The position numbers were made by a program, and so were the translations under genes. This document shows, one piece after another, positions 7,443 to 16,302 of a DNA stretch of 64,000 bases. Origin of the DNA: Chromobacterium rhizoryzae (lineage in GTDB: Bacteria; Pseudomonadota; Gammaproteobacteria; Burkholderiales; Chromobacteriaceae); NCBI RefSeq assembly GCF_020544465.1, contig NZ_CP066126.1, positions 1,116,001 through 1,180,000 of the forward strand. Reading direction: 5' to 3'. Position 1 is the stretch's first letter; every line of letters begins with the position of its first letter. The notes beneath the pieces are model-generated. The model did not search any database and was not told where the DNA came from. It saw only the letters and a list, made by a program, of their open reading frames with translations.

Positions 7443-8212
7443 GCCGCGGCTTTTGCGTGGTGATCCCGGCGCGTCTGGCGTCCAGCCGCTTGCCGGGCAA
7501 GCCGCTGGCCGATCTCGCCGGCAAGCCCATGGTGGCGCGGGTCGCCGAGCAGGCGGCCAAGAGCGGCGCGACGCGGGTGATCGTGGCCACCGACCACGCC
7601 GATGTGCTGGACGCTTGTCGCGCTCACGGCGTCGAGGCGTTGATGACGCGCGCCGACCACGCCAGCGGCACGGACCGGCTGGCCGAAGTGGCGCAGGTCT
7701 TGAACCTGGCCGACGATGAGATCGTGGTCAATGTCCAGGGCGACGAGCCGCTGATCGATCCGGCGCTGATCGATCAGCTGGCGGCGCTCCTGGCCGCCGG
7801 CGACGCGCCGGTGGCGACGCTGGCGCATCCGTTCCGCGACGCCGCCGACATGTTCAATCCCAATGTGGTCAAGACGGTGCTGGACCACGCCGGCCGCGCA
7901 TTGTATTTCAGCCGCGCGCCGATTCCCTATGCCCGCGACGCCTTCGCACAGGATGCGAGCGCGCTGCCCGCGGACCTACCGGTGCTGCGGCATATCGGCA
8001 TGTACGCCTATCAGGCGGGTTTTCTGAAGACCTATAACCGTTTGGAACCGGCGCCGCTGGAGCGTTTCGAAGCGCTGGAGCAGTTGCGGGTGTTGTGGCA
8101 CGGCTTCGCCATCAAGGTGGCGGTGGTCGAGTCCGCGCCGCCGGCCGGCGTGGATACGCCGGAGGACCTGGAGCGGGTGCGCCGCTTGCTGGGCGCCGGA
8201 CGGAACTCATAA
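7439..8212 (+). CDS. kdsB: 3-deoxy-manno-octulosonate cytidylyltransferase (CMP-Kdo synthetase)
   Basis: KdsB activates Kdo with CTP to give CMP-Kdo, the donor used by WaaA for the LPS inner core. The 257-residue protein shows the N-terminal nucleotide site FCVVIPARLASSRLPGKPLADLAGKPM, then IVATDHADV, ALMTRADHASGTDRLAEV, NVQGDEPLIDP and the C-terminal DTPEDLERVR. All are family hallmarks. Start at ATG 7439 overlaps the preceding stop; the longer open frame upstream is only the shadow of the Trm112 gene. A strong hairpin (8214-8237) follows and separates it from adk. Confidence 0.97.
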   Translation: MSRGFCVVIPARLASSRLPGKPLADLAGKPMVARVAEQAAKSGATRVIVATDHADVLDACRAHGVEALMTRADHASGTDRLAEVAQVLNLADDEIVVNVQGDEPLIDPALIDQLAALLAAGDAPVATLAHPFRDAADMFNPNVVKTVLDHAGRALYFSRAPIPYARDAFAQDASALPADLPVLRHIGMYAYQAGFLKTYNRLEPAPLERFEALEQLRVLWHGFAIKVAVVESAPPAGVDTPEDLERVRRLLGAGRNS

Positions 8213-8213
8213 G

Positions 8214-8237
8214 CCGGGCCGCGTCGGCGCGGCCCGG
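8214..8237 (+). terminator. GC-rich hairpin between kdsB and adk
   Basis: A perfect 10-base stem (CCGGGCCGCG / CGCGGCCCGG) with a TCGG tetraloop starts 2 bases after the kdsB stop. The tail (ATTTCGAT) is only weakly T-rich, so it may terminate partly or protect the 3' end of the message. Confidence 0.6.
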
Positions 8238-8282
8238 ATTTCGATATCAAATCATCTTATTCAAATTGACGGAGCGATCTTC

Positions 8283-8939
8283 ATGCGACTGATCCTGTTG
8301 GGGGCGCCTGGCGCCGGCAAAGGCACCCAGGCCAATTTCATCAAGGAAAAATTCGGCATCCCGCAAATCTCCACCGGCGACATGCTGCGCGCCGCGGTCA
8401 AGGCCGGCACGCCGCTGGGCCTGGAAGCCAAGGCGATTATGGACGCCGGCGGCCTGGTGCGCGACGACATCATCATCGGCCTGGTCAAGGAGCGCATCGC
8501 CGACGCGGATTGCGCCAACGGTTTCCTGTTCGACGGCTTCCCGCGCACCATTCCGCAAGCCGAGGCGATGATCGCCGCCGGCGTGGACATCGATTACGTG
8601 GTGGAGATCGACGTGCCGGACGCGGCCATCGTCGAGCGCATGGCCGGCCGCCGCGTGCACATGGCCTCCGGCCGCACCTACCACATCAGCTTCAACCCGC
8701 CCAAAGTGGCCGGCAAGGACGATGTGACCGGCGAAGAGCTGGTCCAGCGCGACGACGACCGCGAAGAAACCGTGAAGAAGCGTTTGTCGGTTTACCACGA
8801 ACAGACCGCGGTGCTGGTGGGCTTCTACGGCGAGCGCGCCGCCAGCGGCGACGCCAAGGCGCCGAAATACGTCAAGATCGACGGCACCCGCGCGGTGGAA
8901 GTGGTGCGCGACGAGGTGCTGAAGGCGCTGGGCGCCTGA
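8283..8939 (+). CDS. adk: Adenylate kinase
   Basis: Adk interconverts ATP + AMP and 2 ADP in the cytoplasm. The 218-residue protein begins MRLILLGAPGAGKGTQANFI, the P-loop at residues 7-15. It has GIPQISTGDMLRAAVK (AMP site), GFLFDGFPRTIPQAEA, and a long LID domain (GRRVHMASGRTYHISFNPPKVAGKDDVTGEELVQR, shown here in part) without zinc cysteines, then RDDDREETVKKRL. Length and order match the long proteobacterial form. The gene stands alone, with a hairpin upstream and a strong terminator at 8969-8995. Confidence 0.98.
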   Translation: MRLILLGAPGAGKGTQANFIKEKFGIPQISTGDMLRAAVKAGTPLGLEAKAIMDAGGLVRDDIIIGLVKERIADADCANGFLFDGFPRTIPQAEAMIAAGVDIDYVVEIDVPDAAIVERMAGRRVHMASGRTYHISFNPPKVAGKDDVTGEELVQRDDDREETVKKRLSVYHEQTAVLVGFYGERAASGDAKAPKYVKIDGTRAVEVVRDEVLKALGA

Positions 8940-8968
8940 GAACCTGTTCCGGGTTCTCCAAGAAGACA

Positions 8969-8995
8969 AGCGGGCCTTATGGCCCGCTTTTCTTT
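8969..8995 (+). terminator. Intrinsic terminator after adk
   Basis: Stem AGCGGGCC / GGCCCGCT with a TTAT loop is followed by TTTTCTTTT, 30 bases past the adk stop. This is a canonical Rho-independent terminator. Confidence 0.92.
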
Positions 8996-9120
8996 TGACG
9001 TGTAGAGAAAGGGCTGGCGCGGCGGCGGCAACAGGCGGACAATTGAACCCGGAGCCCGCGAGCGGCTCCAAAAGTTTTTGTGCGTCAAGCCGGCGCGATG
9101 CCGGCGCAAGGATAATACCT

Positions 9121-9738
9121 ATGTATCACGGGGAACGTTTCAACGGGATTTCCCATTTGATCGGCACTTTGCTGGCCATTACCGGCCTGGTGGTGCTGGT
9201 GACCATGGCCGCGCGCGAGGGCGACCCCTGGAAGGTGGTCAGCTTCAGCCTGTACGGCGCCACGCTGGTGGCCTTGTATCTGATTTCCACGCTGTATCAC
9301 AGCTTCCGCGGCCGCGCCAAGGCGGTGCTGCAGAAGTGCGACCATTCGGCGATCTATCTGCTGATCGCCGGCAGCTACACGCCGTTCGCGTTGGTGACTT
9401 TGCGCGGCGCCTGGGGCTGGAGCCTGTTCGGCGTCAGCTGGGGCCTGGCCGTGTTCGGCATCATCCAGGAACTGACCCTGGGCCGGCGCACCCGTTTGCT
9501 GTCGATGATTCTTTACGTGGTGATGGGCTGGCTGGTGCTGGTGGCCTTGCCGCCCTTGATCGAGTCCTTGCCCAGCGGCGGCCTGTTCTGGCTGGCCTTG
9601 GGCGGGATTCTGTACAGCGTCGGCATCTATTGGTTTCTCAACGACGAGAAAATCCGCCACGGCCACGGCATCTGGCATTTGTTCGTGCTGGGCGGCAGCG
9701 TCTGCCAGTTTGTCAGCGTGTTGTTCTACGTGGCCTGA
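9121..9738 (+). CDS. Hemolysin III family membrane protein (TrhA/YqfA type)
   Basis: A 205-residue protein with seven predicted transmembrane helices. It opens MYHGERFNGISHLIGTLLAITGLVVLV, then has STLYHSF, the signature HSAIYLLIAGSYTPFAL, and a C-terminal YWFLNDEKIRHGHGIWHLFVLGGSVCQFVSVLFYV. The conserved Ser/His/Asp/His residues of the CREST superfamily (SxxxH, then D-H, then HxxxH near the C-terminus) are present, consistent with a metal-dependent lipid hydrolase site, as in PAQR receptors. The bacterial role is tied to membrane fluidity rather than proven hemolysis. ATG 9121 was chosen because the family N-terminus starts there. Confidence 0.92.
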   Translation: MYHGERFNGISHLIGTLLAITGLVVLVTMAAREGDPWKVVSFSLYGATLVALYLISTLYHSFRGRAKAVLQKCDHSAIYLLIAGSYTPFALVTLRGAWGWSLFGVSWGLAVFGIIQELTLGRRTRLLSMILYVVMGWLVLVALPPLIESLPSGGLFWLALGGILYSVGIYWFLNDEKIRHGHGIWHLFVLGGSVCQFVSVLFYVA

Positions 9739-9781
9739 GCCGAGGCTTGAAGTCCTCCGCGCCGCGGCGGGACGAAGAAGA

Positions 9782-9822
9782 AGGGCGAAACCAGCGCAAA
9801 CGCTGCTTTCGCCCTGTTTTAT
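9782..9822. terminator. Bidirectional terminator between the trhA-like gene and the response regulator
   Basis: A 9-base stem AGGGCGAAA / TTTCGCCCT with an inner CAGCG/CGCTG pair is flanked on the right by GTTTTATT and on the left by A-rich sequence (GAAGAAGA), so it can end transcripts arriving from either side. Confidence 0.8.
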
Positions 9823-9846
9823 TGAGGCGTGGACGCTGGCGCTCGC

Positions 9847-11445
9847 TCAGGCGTCCGGCAAGTCCTGCAGCCGGCGCTCCTTGACCAGGGTTTCCAGCGC
9901 GCGCACCACTTCCGGATCGAACTGGCTGCCGGAGCGGCCGGAAATGTATTCCATGGTGTCGTGCAGCGTCCACGGCTCCTTGTAGGGCCGTTTGTTGAGC
10001 AGGGCGTCGAATACGTCCACCACCGCGACGATGCGCGCCGACAGCGGGATTTCGTGCGCTTTCTGCTTCCTGGGGTAGCCGTTGCCGTCGAAGTGTTCGT
10101 GGTGGCCGCCGGCGATTTCCGAGCCCAGGGACAGATAACTCATCCCCTCCACCATGCTGGCCGATCTGGCCAGAATCTGCGCGCCTATGGTGGCGTGCTG
10201 CTCCATGATCACCCGCTCGTCCGGGTCCAGCTTGCCCGGCTTGAACAGGATGTGGTCCGGCGTGCCCACCTTGCCGACATCGTGCAGGATGCTGGCCATG
10301 CCCACCATGTCCATGAACTCCTTGCCCATCAGTTCCGGATAAGCGCCGTTGTCCCGCATCTGCCCGGCGATGGCGTCGGTCAGCCGCTGCACGCGCAGCA
10401 CGTGATTGCCGGTGTCGGTGTCGCGGAATTCCGCCAGATCCGCCAGCGCCACCACCGTGGCCTCCTGCGCGCTGCGCAGCTGGCTGTAGAGGTAGAGATT
10501 GTCGTAAGCGGCGGAAATGCGTTGGCAGAACACGTCGAGCAGGTCGCGCTCCACTTCTTCCAGCGGCCATTGCGGGGTGAAGTGGATGATGAACTCGCGG
10601 CCGTTGCGCGAGGTGATGTAGAGCACGTCGTAGGGGTGTTGGTAGATGCTGCGCTTCTCGGCGAAGGAACGCAGGATCACCTGCTCCAGCTCGGGGAAGG
10701 GGCTCAGGTCGCCGCTTTGCCCCAGCGGTTCGTAATTGCCGGAGGCGGCCAGGATTTCCAGTTCCGGCCGGCCGTTGCTGCTGTCGTTGCGCACGCAGAG
10801 GATGCCGTCGCTGCCGATGTCCAGCAGCGCGCTGATCTGGCGCAGCACGCCGGAGGCGAACTCGCGCAGCGAATACAGCTGGTACAGGTCGGACGCGCTT
10901 TCCAGGATCTTGGACAGGCCTTGGCGGTTTTTCTCCAGCGACAGCAGGTTTTCGTAGGCGCGCAGCGAGGAGATGATGGTGGTGAACAGCTTTTGCACCG
11001 TCAGTTCGGTCTTGGTCTTGTAGTCGTTGATATCGTAGTTGAGGATGACTTCCTGCTCCGGCGCCTGTCCGGGCTGGCCGGTGCGCAGCACGATGCGCAC
11101 CAGGCCGTTCTTCAGGTCCTGGCGGATCTGGTGCACCAGCTTCAGGCCGGCGTCCTCGCTCTCCATTACCACGTCCAGCATGATCAGCGCGATGTCCGGA
11201 TGCTGGCGCACCACTTCGTAGGCTTCCTTGCCGGAGTGGGCGCTGAGCAGTTCCAGCGGCCGTTCTTTGTAGCGGATGTTGCGCAGCGCGATGCGGGTGG
11301 CGGTGTGCACGTCCTTCTCATCGTCGACGATCAGGATTTTCCACGGGTGGCGGCCGTCGCCGGCGGCGGAGGCTGGGGAAGACGCAGATGGAGCGTCATC
11401 ATCGTCCAGCAGCCAGTCGTCTTCCTGGTTGGTGATGTCGCTCAT
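9847..11445 (-). CDS. Response regulator with DUF3369 and HD-GYP (c-di-GMP phosphodiesterase) output
   Basis: A 532-residue protein. After an acidic linker (DDWLLDDDD) comes a receiver domain (residues ~35-165) with Asp41-Asp42 and phospho-acceptor Asp91 in LIMLDVVM. Next is a DUF3369 sensor-like domain (~170-320), then an HD-GYP domain (~325-525) with the HD pair at 388-389 (LHDVGK) and HHEHFDGNGYP at 448-458. These residues are intact, so it should break down cyclic di-GMP when phosphorylated, favouring motility over biofilm. Its start overlaps the kinase stop (ATGA), so the pair is translated together. Receiver-DUF3369-HD-GYP is a known architecture in proteobacteria. Confidence 0.94.
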   Translation of the reverse strand: MSDITNQEDDWLLDDDDAPSASSPASAAGDGRHPWKILIVDDEKDVHTATRIALRNIRYKERPLELLSAHSGKEAYEVVRQHPDIALIMLDVVMESEDAGLKLVHQIRQDLKNGLVRIVLRTGQPGQAPEQEVILNYDINDYKTKTELTVQKLFTTIISSLRAYENLLSLEKNRQGLSKILESASDLYQLYSLREFASGVLRQISALLDIGSDGILCVRNDSSNGRPELEILAASGNYEPLGQSGDLSPFPELEQVILRSFAEKRSIYQHPYDVLYITSRNGREFIIHFTPQWPLEEVERDLLDVFCQRISAAYDNLYLYSQLRSAQEATVVALADLAEFRDTDTGNHVLRVQRLTDAIAGQMRDNGAYPELMGKEFMDMVGMASILHDVGKVGTPDHILFKPGKLDPDERVIMEQHATIGAQILARSASMVEGMSYLSLGSEIAGGHHEHFDGNGYPRKQKAHEIPLSARIVAVVDVFDALLNKRPYKEPWTLHDTMEYISGRSGSQFDPEVVRALETLVKERRLQDLPDA

Positions 11446-12986
11446 GCTATGTTCTCCTTGCTCTGATTGACCGGGGCGGAGCAGGGCATGGTGATGGTGA
11501 AGGTGGTGCCTTTATTCACTTCGCTGTGCACCTCGATCGACCCGCCCAGGCGTTGCCGTACGATGTTGTAGACGATGTTGAGCCCAAGACCGCTGCCGCC
11601 GCTGCCGCGGCGGGTGGTGAAGAAGGGGTCGAACACGCGGCTCAGGTTTTCCGGCGGAATGCCCTTGCCGTCGTCGCTGAGCGTCAGCGTGATGTAATGC
11701 GGATTGTTGCGCCTGGCCTCGATCAAGATTTTGCCGCTGCTGCGGTTTTCAAAGCCGTGCACCAGGGAGTTGACCATCAGATTGGTGACCACCTGGGCGA
11801 AGGAGCCCGGATAGCTGTCCAGCAGGATGTCTTCCTCGCACTGCACGCTGATGGTGGTGTTGGCGTGCTTGAAGCGCGGCTTCAGGCTGGTGATCACCTC
11901 GTTCAGATAATCCTGCAACTGGAAGCTGCGCCGCGCCTCGCTGGTCTGATCCACCGCCACCTGCTTGAAGCTGTGGATCAGGTTGGCCGCGCGCTCGGCG
12001 TTGGACAGGATCAGATCGCTGCATTCCTTGGCGGTGTCCAGATAAGCCTGGAAGTCGCTTTTCTTGACGGTGCCGCCGTCCACCTTTTCTATGATGTGGC
12101 TGGTGGCGGTGCCCAGATGGGAGGCGGTGGTCAGCGTGATGCCCACCGGGGTGTTGATCTCGTGGGCGACGCCGGCCACCAGGCTGCCCAGCGAGGCCAT
12201 CTTCTCGGTTTCCACCAGGGTTTGCTGCGCTTCCATCAACTGGCGGTAAGCTTCTTCCGCGCGGTCGCGCTCGGCGCGGGCCACCGCTTCGGCCTCGGTG
12301 CGCTTGGCCAGATCGCCGGCGGTGCGCGCCACGATGCGGTTGAAGCCGTTGACGATGCCGCCGATCTCGTCGTCGGCGACGTGGGTGACCTGGGCGCCGC
12401 TGGCGTCCGGCGCGCGGATGGCGGTGTTCAAGGCCTGCTGCAGCCGCGCCAGCGGCTGGAACAGGAAGCGTTGCAGATTGAAGGACATGATCATGAAGAT
12501 CATCACGTCCAGCAGCAGGATCTGGGCGGACAGTTCGATCAACTGGTCGCGCTGATGCTTGGCCAGCGCCTGGCGCGACAGATAGACGGTGGCGTTGCCC
12601 AAGTGCTCCTTGCCCTGGTAGACGATGGGAATGTTGAGCATGTCGTCGGAGCGCGGCTCCTCCGACGGTGGCATGTCGCGGATGCTGCCGTCGCTGTCAT
12701 GGCTGCGGCCCAGGCTGAGCCCGGACTCCCCCTTGACGCTGATGGCGATGATGGACGGCCAGCTCAGCTCGCTGTCCAGCGTCAGCCTGACGTTTTCATC
12801 GTCCAGCTGCCAGACGCTGTGCGGCAGCGACATCGCCAGGCGGGCTTTGACCGCGGCGCGTTGGGATTGGTAATCGGCCTCATTGCGTTCCTGGTTGTGC
12901 AAATAGGAAAACAGGCCCGTCGTCCCCAGAATGGCGGTGATCCAGGCCATCAACCAGAACATCAATTTGGTTTTTATGCTTTTCAT
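11442..12986 (-). CDS. Membrane sensor histidine kinase, partner of the HD-GYP regulator
   Basis: A 514-residue kinase. The N-terminal helix (residues ~8-28, MFWLMAWITAILGTTGLFSYL) and a second (~155-170) enclose a ~125-residue periplasmic sensor domain. A linker with HAMP character and a coiled coil (~225-265) leads to the H-box VAGVAHEINTPVG with His275. The ATPase domain has N-box VTNLMVNSLVHGF, G1 LSDDGKGIP, F-box VFDPFFTTRR and G2 GSGLGLNIVY. The signal is unknown. ATG 12986 is preferred to an upstream in-frame start that adds nine non-family residues. The overlap with the next gene marks the HD-GYP protein as its cognate regulator. Confidence 0.93.
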   Translation of the reverse strand: MKSIKTKLMFWLMAWITAILGTTGLFSYLHNQERNEADYQSQRAAVKARLAMSLPHSVWQLDDENVRLTLDSELSWPSIIAISVKGESGLSLGRSHDSDGSIRDMPPSEEPRSDDMLNIPIVYQGKEHLGNATVYLSRQALAKHQRDQLIELSAQILLLDVMIFMIMSFNLQRFLFQPLARLQQALNTAIRAPDASGAQVTHVADDEIGGIVNGFNRIVARTAGDLAKRTEAEAVARAERDRAEEAYRQLMEAQQTLVETEKMASLGSLVAGVAHEINTPVGITLTTASHLGTATSHIIEKVDGGTVKKSDFQAYLDTAKECSDLILSNAERAANLIHSFKQVAVDQTSEARRSFQLQDYLNEVITSLKPRFKHANTTISVQCEEDILLDSYPGSFAQVVTNLMVNSLVHGFENRSSGKILIEARRNNPHYITLTLSDDGKGIPPENLSRVFDPFFTTRRGSGGSGLGLNIVYNIVRQRLGGSIEVHSEVNKGTTFTITMPCSAPVNQSKENIA

Positions 12987-13063
12987 TATGTTCACAGTTC
13001 CAAGTGCCCACACTGAATCCTAGGCAGTTCTGGCGCGAATACCAAATCCGGATGCGCGCGGAG

Positions 13064-13981
13064 CTAGCCGCCGCCGTCGGCGCTCAGCGCCGCGGCGGGC
13101 TTGGCGCGCGGGGCCAGTTTTTGCAGCGCCAGCCCGCTCAGGATCAGGCCCAGACCGACCAGGGTGGAGGGCAGGATGGCCTCTCCGATCAGGAAATGAA
13201 TCAGCGCCAGCGACAGCAGCGGCGACAGGAAAATCAGGTTGGCGATGCGGGCGGTGCTCGGCGTCAGCTTCATCGCCGTCAGCCACAGGACAAAGGTGAA
13301 GCCCATCTCGAAGGCGCCGACATAGGCGGCGCCGGCCAGGCCCTGCCAGGCCACCGGGCCCAGCTGTCCGGTATAGGCGCACCAGGCCAGGCTCAGCGGC
13401 AGCGAGAAGGCGAAATTGAGCGTCAGGCCTATCACCGGCTCGCGCGCGTCGCGGGCGTTGAAAATCCAGTAGCCGGCCCACAGCAGGGTGGAGGCCAGCG
13501 CCAGCGCCACGCCCAGCGAGTCGGAAAAGCGCAGTTCCAGCACCTGGCCGCGGGTGCCGATCACCAGCACGCCCAGATAGCAGACCAGCGCGGCGGCGAT
13601 GTCGCGGCGCTGCAGCTTTTGTTTGAGCAGCGGCACCGCCAGCAAGCTCATGGTCAAGGCCCAGGTGTAGTTGATGGCCTGGGCCTCCTGCGCGGGCAGC
13701 AGCGCGTAGGCCTGGAACAGAATCAGATAATACAGCGCCGGATTGACGGCGCCGAAGATCAGCGAGGCGCGCCAGTGGCGGCGCAGGGCCGGGGCGAGCT
13801 CCGGCAGCCTGCCCTGGACGGCGAGCAAGCCCAGCAGGCAGAAGAGAGAGGCGGCGCTGGCATAGAGCACCAACTGGGCCGGGCTAAGGTGGGCGAGACT
13901 GATCTTGAAGGCGCTGGCCACCGTGGACCAGGCCAGGACGGCGGCGAGTCCGTAGGCGTAAGCTTTAGATTGTGACTGCAA
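13064..13981 (-). CDS. EamA/DMT family transporter
   Basis: A 305-residue inner-membrane protein with ten predicted helices arranged as two EamA repeats. The first opens AYGLAAVLAWSTVASAFKISL and the second LALASTLLWAGYWIFNARD, both holding the alpha-helical signature of drug/metabolite exporters. Such proteins export amino acids, metabolites or drugs; the substrate cannot be inferred. It is followed after ~80 bases by the two-component pair but is separated from nnr by a 115-base gap (13982-14096), so it is probably a single transcription unit. Confidence 0.92.
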   Translation of the reverse strand: MQSQSKAYAYGLAAVLAWSTVASAFKISLAHLSPAQLVLYASAASLFCLLGLLAVQGRLPELAPALRRHWRASLIFGAVNPALYYLILFQAYALLPAQEAQAINYTWALTMSLLAVPLLKQKLQRRDIAAALVCYLGVLVIGTRGQVLELRFSDSLGVALALASTLLWAGYWIFNARDAREPVIGLTLNFAFSLPLSLAWCAYTGQLGPVAWQGLAGAAYVGAFEMGFTFVLWLTAMKLTPSTARIANLIFLSPLLSLALIHFLIGEAILPSTLVGLGLILSGLALQKLAPRAKPAAALSADGGG

Positions 13982-14096
13982 GGTAATCCCCAGGGTGACG
14001 GATGAGGGGCCGCGGGACGGCCATGCCGCCGGCCCGCGCGCCGATGACCCATTCTAATGCAAATGGATTTCCCCGGGGGCTTGCGGGGTCTTGGAT

Positions 14097-15587
14097 CTAG
14101 GTGGCCTGTTCCTGCGCGCGTTCCTGGATCAGGCGGTTCAGCATCAGGCTGGCGCGCCAGGCGGTGTCGGAGGCGGACAGGCCGATGGGGCCGCCGGTTT
14201 CCATTTCGAAATCGTCGCCGGCCAGGCCATGGATGTGCACGGCCAGGCTGGCGGCTTCGAACGGCTCCATGCGCTGGGCCAGCAGCGCGGCGATGATGCC
14301 GGTCAGGACGTCGCCCTGGCCGGCCACCGCCAGCGCCGGGCCGCCGCTGGTGTTCAGATGGTAGAAGCCGTCCGGGCCGACGATCAGGCTGCCGGCGCCC
14401 TTGAGCACCACCACGCAGTTGAAGTGGTTGGCCAGCCGGCGCGCGGCCATCAGCCTGTCCTTTTGCACCGTCTCGGTGCTTTGTCCCAGCAGGCGAGCGG
14501 CTTCCGCCGGATGCGGGGTCAGCACGGTGCCGGCCTGGCGTTTGGCGATCAGGGCGGCGGCGGCGTGGTCGTTGGCCAGCAGGTTCAGCGCGTCGGCGTC
14601 CAATACCAGCGCCTGCGGCAGCTGGATGACTTGGTCCAGCAGGCGGCCGGCCCGTTCTTGCTGGCCCAGGCCGGGGCCGACGGCCAGCACGTCGGCCTCG
14701 GGCAGGCCGGCCGCTTCGTCCAGCGCGGAAATCATCAGTTCCGGCACCACCGGGTCCACCGGCAGCCGGTCGTCCAGCGGGCAGACATGGACTTTGCCGG
14801 CGCCGCAGGCCAAGGCGCTGCGGCCGGCCAGCAGCGCCGCGCCCAGCATGCCCGGCGCGCCGCCTATCACGCAGACAGTGCCGAACAGGCCCTTGTGGCT
14901 GTTGCGCGGCCGCAGCAGCGCGCGGACGTCCGGCTGGTTGATGCTGCCGTCCGCCGCGGGGATCAGCCTGGGCGGGCAGTCCAGCAGTTCCAGTTCCACA
15001 TTGCCGGCCAGATCGGCGCCGGAGGCGCTGAACAGGCCGGGCTTCTGGCACAAAAAGGTCAGGGTGTGGCTGGCCTGGATCGCGGTGTTGGCCGGCACGC
15101 CGGTATAGGCGTCCAGGCCGCTGGGGCAGTCCAGCGCCAGGATGGGGCTGCCCAATTGGTTGATGCGGTCGATCAGCGTGGTCCATTCCAGGTCGAAGTC
15201 CCGGCTCAGGCCCACGCCGAACAGGCCGTCTATGACCAGTTGCGGCGCGCGGTAGTCGCGCGGCAGATCGAACATCACATGGCCCTGGGCCTGCTCCAGC
15301 TCATGCAGGGCTTCCGAGGTGGCGGGGCTAGTGGGCTGGGTGGGCACCAGCACGTCGACGCGGAAACGACGGCGCATCAGTTCCAGCGCCGCGTACAGCG
15401 CGTCGCCGCCGTTATTGCCGGGGCCGGCGCAAATCAACAGCCGGGACGCGCTGGGCAGGTGGTGGCTGACCCAGTCCGCGGTGGCCATCGCCGCGCGCTG
15501 CATCAGGTTGTAGCCGGCGTCGGTGGCTTGGCGCTCCAGTTGGCGCAAGGCGTCCAGGCTGAGAATGCTTTGGTCTTGTGTCGGCAT
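14097..15587 (-). CDS. nnr: Bifunctional NAD(P)HX epimerase / dehydratase
   Basis: This enzyme repairs hydrated NADH and NADPH: the N-terminal domain epimerises NAD(P)HX and the C-terminal domain dehydrates the S form using ADP. The 496-residue fusion has the YjeF_N signature (LLICAGPGNNGGDALYAA, VDGLFGVGLSR, LDCPSGLDAYTG) in residues 1-220. The carbohydrate-kinase-like domain (~225-490) has GTVCVIGGAPGMLGAALLAG, AVGPGLGQ, LDADALNLL, GTVLTPHPAEAARLLG and AGQGDVLTGIIAALLAQ. The usual NPGMATGGMGDVLTG motif reads GGPALAVAGQGDVLTG here, keeping the catalytic GDVLTG part. Length is typical. No partner gene is apparent. Confidence 0.95.
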   Translation of the reverse strand: MPTQDQSILSLDALRQLERQATDAGYNLMQRAAMATADWVSHHLPSASRLLICAGPGNNGGDALYAALELMRRRFRVDVLVPTQPTSPATSEALHELEQAQGHVMFDLPRDYRAPQLVIDGLFGVGLSRDFDLEWTTLIDRINQLGSPILALDCPSGLDAYTGVPANTAIQASHTLTFLCQKPGLFSASGADLAGNVELELLDCPPRLIPAADGSINQPDVRALLRPRNSHKGLFGTVCVIGGAPGMLGAALLAGRSALACGAGKVHVCPLDDRLPVDPVVPELMISALDEAAGLPEADVLAVGPGLGQQERAGRLLDQVIQLPQALVLDADALNLLANDHAAAALIAKRQAGTVLTPHPAEAARLLGQSTETVQKDRLMAARRLANHFNCVVVLKGAGSLIVGPDGFYHLNTSGGPALAVAGQGDVLTGIIAALLAQRMEPFEAASLAVHIHGLAGDDFEMETGGPIGLSASDTAWRASLMLNRLIQERAQEQAT

Positions 15588-15632
15588 CCCAAGGTTCCTC
15601 TTTGACCGGGCCGCAAGCGGCGCGGCGGCTGG

Positions 15633-16268
15633 CTAGGGGGCCGCGGGGCGGTCCGGGGCGGGCTCGCCCCAGCGCGGCGTCAATTGATTGTCGATGCGGA
15701 GCTGATCCAGAATTCGCGCCACCACGAAGTCGATCATATCGTCCACGGTCTTGGGATGAGTATAGAACCCCGGAGACGGCGGCAGGATGACAACGCCGAG
15801 ACGAGCCAGCTTGAGCATGTTTTCCAGATGGATGGCGGAGAACGGCGCCTCGCGCGGCACCAGCACCAGCTTGCGCTGTTCCTTGATGCTGACGTCGGCG
15901 GCGCGTTCGATCAGATTGTCGCTGCTGCCCTGGGCGATGGCGGCCAGCGTGCCCATCGAGCACGGGCAGACCACCATGGCGTCGGCCGGGTTGGAGCCGG
16001 ACGCCACCGGCGCGAACCACTCTTCGCGACCGAAGACCGCCAGCTGGCCGTCGCGCGCGCCGCTGCGTTGCATCAGCCATTGCCGGGCTTCGGCCGGGCG
16101 CGAGGGCAGGGTCAGGTCCATTTCCTGTTTGGCCACCACTTGCGCGGCCTGCGAATACAGCACCCAGACGCGGACGCCGGCGGCGATCAGGCAATCGATC
16201 AGCCGCAGGCCGTAGGGCAGTCCGGAGGCGCCGGTCAGGGCGACGGTGACGGTTTGGATCGGGCGCAT
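15633..16268 (-). CDS. ubiX: Flavin prenyltransferase UbiX
   Basis: UbiX joins dimethylallyl phosphate to FMN, making the prenylated flavin needed by UbiD decarboxylase in ubiquinone synthesis. The 211-residue protein begins MRPIQTVTVALTGASGLPYGLRLIDCLI (FMN site) and has VCPCSMGTLAAIAQGSSDNLIERAADV, VLVPREAPFSAIHLENMLKL and VVILPPSPGFYTHPKT, all family motifs. ATG 16268 is where similarity begins; the longer frame upstream lies over the rapZ end. It follows rapZ by 34 bases and could be the last gene of the ptsN-hprK-rapZ transcript. Confidence 0.96.
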   Translation of the reverse strand: MRPIQTVTVALTGASGLPYGLRLIDCLIAAGVRVWVLYSQAAQVVAKQEMDLTLPSRPAEARQWLMQRSGARDGQLAVFGREEWFAPVASGSNPADAMVVCPCSMGTLAAIAQGSSDNLIERAADVSIKEQRKLVLVPREAPFSAIHLENMLKLARLGVVILPPSPGFYTHPKTVDDMIDFVVARILDQLRIDNQLTPRWGEPAPDRPAAP

Positions 16269-16302
16269 GAATGTCTCCTGTAGGCGGGCGGCCCGAATGC
16301 GT

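Noticed and set aside
14881..15600. Loss of NnrD activity because the usual NPGMATGGMGD motif is altered
   Set aside because: The catalytic GDVLTG and the rest of the kinase-like fold are intact, so inactivation is not supported.
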